Positions 57,443-64,000 of a stretch of 64,000 nucleotides of DNA are shown piece by piece; position 1 is the stretch's first letter; each line of letters starts with the position of its first letter. This stretch comes from Vibrio gazogenes (GTDB taxonomy: Bacteria > Pseudomonadota > Gammaproteobacteria > Enterobacterales > Vibrionaceae), in contig NZ_CP092588.1 in the NCBI RefSeq assembly GCF_023920225.1, forward strand, positions 124,001 through 188,000. Reading direction: 5' to 3'. The position numbers were made by a program, and so were the translations under genes. The notes under the pieces are model-generated. The model was given only the letters and a program-made list of their open reading frames with translations. It did not search any database and had not been told where the DNA came from.

Positions 57443-58384
57443 TTAATAACTTCCGGATAGTTGTTTCAGCAAAGGTGAATCACTTGAAAGTCGAGTATAG
57501 GGAATTCCTAAAGACCGACAGAGTAATTCTAGCCTATCTTTCTGAGATTCAAAGGCTTTTCTGATCCCTGCCCGAGTCTGCTTTGCTGAAAAATTAAGCC
57601 ACCGGCTTTGTTGTTGGTCAGCGACGAATTCAATGCCCCGAAAATCAGTATCACCCTGCTCAAGTGGGTCATAAATATGGATCATCCGAACCTGATTGTG
57701 GCGACGGAGCTGATTAAATTGCGGTTTGAGGTCATCGTTATAACGGGTGTAGTCACTGATCATAATCACGTCACTCCCTTTGGGTGACAAGCGATTCAAG
57801 GCAGTCAGGCTCTCTGACATTGAAGATACGGCTGCTCCGGCATCGTTGATTGGCGTCTGACTGAACTGTAACTGTTCTTGGTGACTGTCAATGATTGTTT
57901 GCAGGAGTGCCAATACACCGGGTTGGTGACTTTTGGGTTTTATGTCGATCAGTCGATATCCCAAATCAATTAAGGCCCCGCAGCGATCTTTCTGGGCAAG
58001 AGACATCCATGCCAGTAACGCTGCCATATGTGCTGCTTGAACCGACTTCAGGAGTAAACGGGACCCCATATGCATGGTTGCACTTAAATCAATATAGAGA
58101 ATCACCGGTTTTTCTCGCTCTTCACTGAAAAGCTTGGTGTGTGTTTTCCCGGTCCGGGCTGTTACCCGCCAGTCAATGGTACGGATATCGTCACCGGGCT
58201 GATAACGGCGCACTTCAGAAAAATCCATCCCGCGGCCCAACCGACGACTTTGATACTGTCCTGACATGGTTGACCACAAGCTTTTCGCTGGTGGCAGCCA
58301 AGCAGCGCAATGCTGTTTATACACCAGCAACTCTTCCAGGCATAAAGTGACGCCATTACTATTAGCGGGCAGTTCCATCCTCAT
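57443..58384 (-). CDS. DUF58 domain protein
   Basis: A 313-residue cytoplasmic protein of the DUF58 family, related to VWA domains. The signature is GRGMDFSEVRRYQPGDDIRTIDWRVTARTGKTHTKLFSEEREKPVILYIDLSATMHMGS. The DLSAT sequence occupies the MIDAS position in altered form. The C-terminus ends SLGIPYTRLSSDSPLLKQLSGSY. DUF58 proteins work with MoxR ATPases; the biochemistry is unsettled. Thirty-nine bases separate it from moxR. The start could be ATG 58384 or 58378. Confidence 0.92.
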   Translation of the reverse strand: MRMELPANSNGVTLCLEELLVYKQHCAAWLPPAKSLWSTMSGQYQSRRLGRGMDFSEVRRYQPGDDIRTIDWRVTARTGKTHTKLFSEEREKPVILYIDLSATMHMGSRLLLKSVQAAHMAALLAWMSLAQKDRCGALIDLGYRLIDIKPKSHQPGVLALLQTIIDSHQEQLQFSQTPINDAGAAVSSMSESLTALNRLSPKGSDVIMISDYTRYNDDLKPQFNQLRRHNQVRMIHIYDPLEQGDTDFRGIEFVADQQQSRWLNFSAKQTRAGIRKAFESQKDRLELLCRSLGIPYTRLSSDSPLLKQLSGSY

Positions 58385-58423
58385 CCCTCATCGTTTCTGC
58401 TGAATCATGATGTTTTGGTGTCA

Positions 58424-59383
58424 TCAGGCACTGCCAACCAGAGACAGAATATGGTTGATAATCTGATTCGGATGAATGCCTTCGGCTTGCGCCTGATAGC
58501 TCAGCAGCAGACGGTGACGCAGCACAGGAAACGCCATGCTTTGAACATCTTCAGGGCTGACGAAGTCGCGTCCCGCAAGCCAGGCACTTGCCCGGGCACA
58601 GCGATCCAGAGCGATGGTTGCCCGGGGGCTGACGCCCATTTCAAGCCACTGTTTGAGTTTATCGTCATATTTTTCTGGCTGTCGTGTTGCCATCACCAGA
58701 CGGACGATATATTGCTCGATGCTTTCTGCCATGTGAATGTCCAGCACGGCTTGCCGGGCACTGAAAATATCCTCCTGAGACAGCTTGTTCGGCTGTTGCG
58801 GTTTAACGCCTTGTGCCTCACCACGGTTGAGACGCAGAATCGACAGCTCACTCTCTGCATCGGGATAATCAACATGGAGGTGGAGTAAGAAACGGTCCAG
58901 TTGCGCCTCAGGCAGCGGATAAGTTCCTTCTTGTTCAATCGGGTTTTGAGTGGCCATCACCAAAAAAAGTTTGGGGAGTGCATAAGTTTTCCGGCCTGCC
59001 GTTACCTGTCGTTCAGCCATCGCCTCAAGCATGGCGGCTTGCACCTTGGCCGGTGCACGGTTAATTTCATCGGCTAACAGCAGTGAATGAAAAACAGGGC
59101 CGGGCTGGAACTGAAACTCCCCCGTTTCCGGGCGAAAGATATCTGTTCCAGTTAAATCGGCCGGTAACAGATCCGGTGTAAACTGAACCCGATGAAAAGA
59201 CCCTTCGATACTGTCGGCCAGTGATTTGATTGCTCTTGTTTTCGCCAGCCCCGGCGGGCCTTCAACCAAAATATGTCCATCGGCCAGCAAAGCGACCAAC
59301 ACCTGTCTCACCAGTGCTTCCTGACCAATAATCTGACTGTTTAAGTAGTGTTGTAACTGTTGAAAAGCGGTTGCTGATTGCAT
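58424..59383 (-). CDS. moxR: MoxR-family AAA+ ATPase
   Basis: A cytoplasmic AAA+ ATPase, thought to act as chaperone for metal insertion or assembly of the VWA proteins encoded downstream. From ATG 59383 it has 319 residues: Walker A GPPGLAKT (42-49), Walker B LLLADEINRAPAKVQAAMLEAMAERQVT, sensor 1 ATQNPIEQEGTYPLPEAQLDRF, and the lid region SPRATIALDRCARASAWLAGRDFVSPEDVQ. GGAG lies about eleven bases before 59383; the frame stays open to TTG 59440 but that extension has no ribosome site. It is the first gene of a six-gene operon (moxR, DUF58, DUF4381, batA, batB, batD). Confidence 0.94.
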   Translation of the reverse strand: MQSATAFQQLQHYLNSQIIGQEALVRQVLVALLADGHILVEGPPGLAKTRAIKSLADSIEGSFHRVQFTPDLLPADLTGTDIFRPETGEFQFQPGPVFHSLLLADEINRAPAKVQAAMLEAMAERQVTAGRKTYALPKLFLVMATQNPIEQEGTYPLPEAQLDRFLLHLHVDYPDAESELSILRLNRGEAQGVKPQQPNKLSQEDIFSARQAVLDIHMAESIEQYIVRLVMATRQPEKYDDKLKQWLEMGVSPRATIALDRCARASAWLAGRDFVSPEDVQSMAFPVLRHRLLLSYQAQAEGIHPNQIINHILSLVGSA

Positions 59384-59840
59384 GACCCGTATTGCTCCAA
59401 TTTTTGGGATTGATAAAACATTTGTTGTGAGATGGCTCAACGACTTCTCGATTAGTTTAACAAAAGCCAGAAAAGTTCACTTTTTCCGATAGATAGCTTC
59501 AGTTGTGTGTTGAATGGCGGCTTAAAACTAATAAAAGTATTAGGTATGCCATTCACTATTACTGAGGCGATGAAGTATACTACACTGCTGATATTTGTCG
59601 GAGCGAAGCCCGCACCACAAATCTCAGCCAGAATCTATGAACTTTGAGGGCGTATTGCACCGTATGTTGCTGATAATTTCAACCTCAAAGTCTGAATGAT
59701 AAATCGGCCCGCAGTCCGTTTTGCTATGTGTTCGGTAACGTGTCCGGCAATATTTTTCAATCATAGCATCACCTCGTAGCGAGTGTTTGACACACCTGCT
59801 GCGACAGCGGGCAGCCGTGAAAATAATGAAGGCCGTAGTT
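59384..59840. other. Divergent non-coding region between moxR and the MCP
   Basis: About 455 bases. A 9-bp inverted repeat, ACTTTGAGG (59641-59649) and CCTCAAAGT (59683-59691), encloses a 33-base loop. Nothing else stands out. Both flanking genes should have promoters here. Confidence 0.45.
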
Positions 59841-61754
59841 ATGTTTTTCGATACAGTGAGTATTAAGAAAAAAGTGATATGGAGTATGGCATTTGCTGTA
59901 CTCGCATCAACTGTAGTGGTGGGCGGGATGACTCAATACCAGTCCAGAGCGGTGTTGGAACATCGCCTGGTGGATATTGAAATGCCATCGTTTTTGGATG
60001 GCATTCGCCATCAAATCGACCGAGAAGTTTCGGAGCTATTGTTGGCAGCGGAGCAGCTTGCAAATAATGAGTTTGTCAAAGCAACGATTGATACAACCGA
60101 TCTTGACCCAAAGTCAGAAAAAGTATTAATTCAACAATTGAATAACCTCAAACAGCAATATCATCTGAATGATGCCTCCGTTGCGAACCGCAAAACAGCC
60201 TATTACTGGAACCAAAAAGGATTTTTACGCCAGCTCAATCATCAACAGGATCAATGGTTTTATCAGTTCGTTGCGTCCGGAAAACCGACAATGGTGAGTA
60301 TGTTCCAAGAAGCGAACGGTGATGTGAAGATGTTTGCCAACTATCAATCGGTTGAAAACGGGACGTTATCCGGGATGTCAAAGTCGATGGATGACATGGT
60401 ACACCTGCTTAACGGATTTCGGATTGAAGACTCTGGTTTTGTGTTTCTGACTGATGCGCAAGGCAATGTGAAAATTCATCCGGACAAGGCGCAGTCGGCT
60501 CAAACATTGTCGAATCTTTATGGTGCTAAGGCTGCGGAATTACTTGGTAAGGATGGTTTTCATCTGATTGAAACGCAGTACCAAGATAAAGATGTATTTG
60601 TAGCGAGTGAATACATCCCATCGATGAACTGGTACGTCATTGCGTCTGTACCGAAGCGTGAAGTTTATGCAGAAATGAATCATGCTGCGCAAAATATGAT
60701 GCTGGGCACGGTAGTGATTGCAGCGCTGTTGATTTTTATGGGTGTGTTGCTGGCAAATAGCATTACCAAACCGATTCGGCAGATTGCGGCACGTTTTGTT
60801 GCGCTCGGTAAAGGCGATGGCGATCTCTCTCAGCGCATCGAGATAGTCGGCAATGATGAAATCACTCAGCTCTCACTCGGTTTTAATGATTTTATCGAGA
60901 AAATTCATCAATCGATGCAGGAAGTGGCATCGACGAGCCGGACTTTGTCATATGAGTCTCAAGTGGTCGCGGAGAAAGCCCATCTGACACATGATAACAG
61001 TCAGAACCAGCGTGATCAGACCATCCAAGTGGTGACTGCGATGAATGAGATGGGGGCAACCATCAGTGAAATTGCATCGAATGCTGCGATAGCCGCTTCA
61101 ACTGCCAATGATGCATCGGTGAGTTGTGACTCGGGTCAGGTCGTGGTGAATCAGGCTAAAGATGCGATTCACCGACTGGCTGAGGATATGCAAAATTCTG
61201 CACAAGTGGTTGAAAAACTGGCTGCAACAACGCAGGACATCGGTTCGATTCTGGCTGTGATTCATGAGATTTCTGATCAGACTAACTTATTGGCACTGAA
61301 TGCTGCGATTGAAGCTGCGCGCGCAGGAGAGCAAGGCCGAGGTTTCGCGGTCGTGGCTGACGAGGTGCGTAATCTTGCTGGCCGGACAGCCGATTCAACG
61401 GAGCAGATCCAAGTGATGATGACGCAGTTGAAAAGTGATTCGGCCAATGCAGTGCAGGCCATGCATGCCGGACAAGAGAGAACGCAAGAAGGGGTGACGG
61501 CTGCTGAAAGTACCGTGGAACAATTACGCCAGATTTCAGAGCGAATCTACGAAATCACCGATAGGAATACACAGGTGGCGACAGCCACTGAAGAGCAATC
61601 GGTCGCGGTACAAAGCATCAATGAGAACATCGAAGAAATTAATGCGATTAATGAACTGACGACAACAACCTCAGAGGAACTGGCAGAAGCCAGTCGCGAG
61701 CTGAAAACCCTTTCTGAACGTTTGGATCATTTAGTCGGTGGTTTCAGGCTCTAA
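59841..61754 (+). CDS. Methyl-accepting chemotaxis protein with double Cache sensor
   Basis: A 637-residue membrane chemoreceptor. TM1 ([18 protein letters not shown]), a periplasmic dCache-like domain (about 35-285: [67 protein letters not shown]), TM2 ([19 protein letters not shown]), HAMP ([22 protein letters not shown]) and the signalling domain with [20 protein letters not shown]. dCache receptors often bind amino acids or polyamines; the exact ligand is not readable. I use ATG 59841, which has AAGG eight bases ahead. The GGGACAGGCACC motif lies 23 bases after the stop. Confidence 0.92.
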   Translation: MFFDTVSIKKKVIWSMAFAVLASTVVVGGMTQYQSRAVLEHRLVDIEMPSFLDGIRHQIDREVSELLLAAEQLANNEFVKATIDTTDLDPKSEKVLIQQLNNLKQQYHLNDASVANRKTAYYWNQKGFLRQLNHQQDQWFYQFVASGKPTMVSMFQEANGDVKMFANYQSVENGTLSGMSKSMDDMVHLLNGFRIEDSGFVFLTDAQGNVKIHPDKAQSAQTLSNLYGAKAAELLGKDGFHLIETQYQDKDVFVASEYIPSMNWYVIASVPKREVYAEMNHAAQNMMLGTVVIAALLIFMGVLLANSITKPIRQIAARFVALGKGDGDLSQRIEIVGNDEITQLSLGFNDFIEKIHQSMQEVASTSRTLSYESQVVAEKAHLTHDNSQNQRDQTIQVVTAMNEMGATISEIASNAAIAASTANDASVSCDSGQVVVNQAKDAIHRLAEDMQNSAQVVEKLAATTQDIGSILAVIHEISDQTNLLALNAAIEAARAGEQGRGFAVVADEVRNLAGRTADSTEQIQVMMTQLKSDSANAVQAMHAGQERTQEGVTAAESTVEQLRQISERIYEITDRNTQVATATEEQSVAVQSINENIEEINAINELTTTTSEELAEASRELKTLSERLDHLVGGFRL

Positions 61755-61869
61755 ATGTTGAAGGATGCTTGTTTAAGGGACAGGCACCTGTTGTCGGCTG
61801 GAGCATTTATCGAGAGCCGTGTACACTCGCAAAAGTTAGCCTGTGACAGACAATAAACAGAGGTAATGT

Positions 61870-62070
61870 ATGAACGATTTTGAACAAGAACTCGCTGCAT
61901 TGGCGGAACAGGATGGTGGTCAGGAAGAAGCCAAGCTGCCTTCTTTGGATGAACAGAAAGCTATTGTAGAAAAGTTGAAAGCATTAGAAGCAAAAGGGGA
62001 ACTGACGCCCGAAATATTAGAACAATATTTCGGTCAGTATGCCGCAGATGCCGGGGTTCCGATTCATTAG
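61870..62070 (+). CDS. Small acidic protein, 66 residues, unknown function
   Basis: A small soluble protein that I do not recognise by name. It is very acidic and helical: FEQELAALAEQDGGQEEAKL, then a predicted helix DEQKAIVEKLKALEAKGELTPEILEQYF and a short tail. AGAGG lies six bases before ATG 61870, and codon use is normal, so it is probably real. It is followed by a hairpin. It may be a protein-binding or regulatory small protein; nothing more can be said. Confidence 0.75.
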   Translation: MNDFEQELAALAEQDGGQEEAKLPSLDEQKAIVEKLKALEAKGELTPEILEQYFGQYAADAGVPIH

Positions 62071-62083
62071 ATGATCTGTCCCT

Positions 62084-62115
62084 TGATTGAACAGATTGCT
62101 CGATTTGTTCAATCA
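62084..62115 (+). terminator. Hairpin after the 66-residue gene
   Basis: TGATTGAACA (62084-62093) and TGTTCAATCA (62106-62115) form a perfect 10-bp stem with a 12-base loop, 13 bases after the stop. No T-run follows. Confidence 0.6.
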
Positions 62116-62213
62116 TGACGTTAAAGAAAACCAACATAATTAAAAATCACTGACAGAGCCGATCATCGATCAAGTCGGACAGTCCGTTTTATTGCCAATA
62201 CAGGAGAAGTGAC

Positions 62214-63425
62214 GTGTTTCATCATATTACCCCTTATGCGGGGGATCCAATTCTGTCCCTTATGGAAGCGTTTATGGCGGATAGTCGCCCTGATAAAGTG
62301 AACTTAAGTATTGGTCTTTATTATGATGAAGCAGGTCAGATTCCGACTTTACCGAGTGTCCGTCTGGCAGAGCAAGCACGGTTCTCAGCGGATAGAGAAC
62401 CTTGTATTTATTTGCCGATGGAAGGGATTGACGATTATCGGCAAGCGGTTCAAACTTTAGTCTTTGGTGCGGAACATCCGGCGGTTCATGACAAGAGAAT
62501 TGCCACTATCCAGACTTTGGGTGGATCCGGTGCACTCATGATTGGCGCTGACTTCTTACATCGTTATTTTCCTGAATCAAAAGTGTGGGTGAGTCATCCG
62601 ACTTGGGAAAATCATAATGCAATTTTTGAAGGGGCAGGTTTTGCCGTCGGTAGTTACCCGTATTTTCATCCTGAAACGCGGATGCTGGACTTCAGCGGTA
62701 TGATTGAGGCGCTATCACAATTGCCGGCGAAGGATATTGTCTTGTTACATCCCTGTTGCCATAACCCAACCGGGGTTGATTTGACGCCGGAACAGTGGGA
62801 TCAGGTGATCGATATTCTTGAATCGCGGCAGTTGATTCCATTTTTTGATATGGCTTACCAGGGATTTGGTGAAGATACAGTTCAGGATGCTTATGTCATG
62901 AGAGCCTTGGCTGAACGGACATCGGTTTCGTTTTTTGTCAGTAACTCATTTTCAAAGATCTTTTCTCTGTACGGGGAGCGGGTCGGTGGTCTGTCCGTTG
63001 TTTGTCATGACGCGCAAGAAGCGGTGAATGTGTTGGGACAATTGAAAGCCACCGTTCGACGTAATTATTCAAGCCCGGCGAAATATGGTGCGGTACTGGT
63101 GTCCCGGGTGCTCAATGACCCTGAGTTAAACGCCCGGTGGCTTGCAGAAGTGAGCACTATGCGTGAACGGATCGCAATGATGCGTCAGCAGCTACACCAG
63201 CGTTTACAGGCATTGTCTCCGGAGCAAGACTTTGATTTTCTGATTCAGCAAAAAGGGATGTTCAGTTATACCGGTTTCTCTGTCGAGAGTGTGCACTCAT
63301 TACGGCAACAGCATGGTATCTACTTGATTGATAGCGGACGAATGTGTCTGGCTGGATTGAATGCGCATAATCTTGAGCTAGTCGCACAGGCATTTGCTGC
63401 TGTGGCAGAGAATCGTGGTAAGTAA
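62214..63425 (+). CDS. Aromatic/aspartate aminotransferase, class I (TyrB/AspC family)
   Basis: A PLP enzyme that transfers the amino group between aspartate or aromatic amino acids and 2-oxoglutarate. The 403 residues carry PLP lysine K248 in [16 protein letters not shown], the [18 protein letters not shown] motif (178-195), the aspartate of [11 protein letters not shown] (208-218) that holds the pyridine nitrogen, and the [16 protein letters not shown]-terminal segments. Whether aspartate or aromatic acids are preferred cannot be read. GTG 62214 is the start, supported by AGGAG seven bases before it. It seems monocistronic. Confidence 0.93.
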   Translation: MFHHITPYAGDPILSLMEAFMADSRPDKVNLSIGLYYDEAGQIPTLPSVRLAEQARFSADREPCIYLPMEGIDDYRQAVQTLVFGAEHPAVHDKRIATIQTLGGSGALMIGADFLHRYFPESKVWVSHPTWENHNAIFEGAGFAVGSYPYFHPETRMLDFSGMIEALSQLPAKDIVLLHPCCHNPTGVDLTPEQWDQVIDILESRQLIPFFDMAYQGFGEDTVQDAYVMRALAERTSVSFFVSNSFSKIFSLYGERVGGLSVVCHDAQEAVNVLGQLKATVRRNYSSPAKYGAVLVSRVLNDPELNARWLAEVSTMRERIAMMRQQLHQRLQALSPEQDFDFLIQQKGMFSYTGFSVESVHSLRQQHGIYLIDSGRMCLAGLNAHNLELVAQAFAAVAENRGK

Positions 63426-63460
63426 GATAACTCCACTGTGAGTGCCGGTGAGCGTTACGT

Positions 63461-64000
63461 TTAATGGAGTGACGGGAGCGTGTCTATCAGGCCGTCGAGT
63501 GTGTCGTGGAGCTCAGTGATCGGCTGAGCGCCATTCAGCAAGATATGCTGTTCGATAATCATTGCCGGGACGGCCTGTATGCCAGCTTCTAGCCACTGTT
63601 TTTCCGTTTGCACCACCGCAGACGACCACCCCGGGTCAGTGAGTACCCGCCGACAATCTCTACGATCTAACCCCTGAGCGACGGCGATATCGAGGAGTGT
63701 GTCAGTATCATCCATGATTTGTCCTTCCTGAAAATAAGCCAGAAAAAGTGCTTTCTGAAATGGTGTCTGCTGTTGACTGCGAGCGGCCCACATCATTAAC
63801 TGGTGAGCTTTGCGTGTATTATAAATGCGCATGTCCGCTGTAAACTGAAAATGAATCCCCAACTCATTGCCAAGCTTCGTTATTTTTTGCTGGCTCAGCT
63901 GTCGTTGTTGTGCAGTCATTTGATATTTTGTTTGTAGATGCTGATTGAGTATTTCACCGCCCGCAGGCAGAGTCGGGTTAAGTTCGAAAGGATGCCAGTG
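63461..64000 (-). CDS. DsbA-family oxidoreductase, FrnE-like (partial, runs off the window)
   Basis: The gene is cut by the right edge. The in-frame sequence continues upstream of the internal ATG at 63919 to base 64000 without a stop and reads HWHPFELNPTLPAGGEIL, a clear FrnE/DsbA-like segment. The visible 179 residues include the helical insert and the cis-proline strand GIQAVPAMIIEQHILLNGAQP. The N-terminal thioredoxin strand with the CxxC or S-x-x-C motif lies outside. FrnE-type proteins are cytoplasmic dithiol oxidoreductases. Position beside the aminotransferase has no obvious meaning. Confidence 0.88.
   Translation of the reverse strand, partial: HWHPFELNPTLPAGGEILNQHLQTKYQMTAQQRQLSQQKITKLGNELGIHFQFTADMRIYNTRKAHQLMMWAARSQQQTPFQKALFLAYFQEGQIMDDTDTLLDIAVAQGLDRRDCRRVLTDPGWSSAVVQTEKQWLEAGIQAVPAMIIEQHILLNGAQPITELHDTLDGLIDTLPSLH

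Overview
The window looks like a chromosomal segment of a marine or halophilic Vibrionaceae member, most likely a Vibrio. The reasons are the ectA-ectB-ectC-aspartokinase order, a SpeG of the Vibrio type, the large chemotaxis complement, and several small proteins of kinds I know mainly from vibrios. Gene density is ordinary. I found no rRNA, tRNA, IS element, phage gene or CRISPR array. The last gene runs off the right edge.

Layout. 1-4.1 kb: ectoine synthesis (ectABC-ask). 4.1-8.4 kb: periplasmic asparaginase, a small secreted cache-like sensor protein and a methyl-accepting chemotaxis protein (MCP). 8.5-11.8 kb: pirin, a small membrane-anchored protein, an MscS-type channel and a CorC-like domain protein. 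11.9-14.2 kb: pncB and its divergent regulator nrtR with palindromic operator candidates between them. 14.2-20.5 kb: an exported protein of unknown function, a CHASE-GGDEF cyclase, a helix-turn-helix regulator divergent from an unrecognised gene, and cheV. 20.9-24.2 kb: a soluble PAS-PAS MCP (BdlA-like), ppiC, speG and a thioesterase. 24.5-30.5 kb: LysR with a GH4 6-phospho-glycosidase, a DUF3820 protein, a secreted M35 metalloprotease, an AT-rich spacer and a lysine/ornithine decarboxylase. 30.7-35.7 kb: a 52-residue membrane protein, an SbmA-type transporter, a lipoprotein, ohrR-ohr with two operators, a TrxC with an unusual CNPC site and a STAS-like protein. 36-39.9 kb: two MCPs. 40-46.6 kb: a glutathione transferase, a basic amino acid ABC transporter with an AraC-type regulator, a LysE exporter and an Lrp regulator. 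47-51.5 kb: a GPH sugar symporter and lacZ. 51.8-59.4 kb: an L,D-transpeptidase and the moxR-DUF58-DUF4381-batA-batB-batD operon, whose BatB carries a 23-glutamine run. 59.8-64 kb: a fifth MCP, a 66-residue protein, an aromatic/aspartate aminotransferase and a partial FrnE/DsbA-like gene.

Themes. Osmoprotection and turgor (ectABC-ask, MscS), chemosensing and c-di-GMP (five MCPs, CheV, GGDEF), amino acid and polyamine metabolism (asparaginase, arginine/lysine uptake, decarboxylase, SpeG, aminotransferase), thiol and peroxide defence (OhrR/Ohr, TrxC, glutathione transferase, FrnE), and beta-galactoside or beta-glucoside use. I do not see one large undescribed system. The best leads are local: the secreted sensor beside an MCP, the poly-Q BatB, the CNPC thioredoxin, a six-copy TATACAA repeat, a dispersed GGACAGRCAC motif, and the unannotated 52-residue membrane protein.
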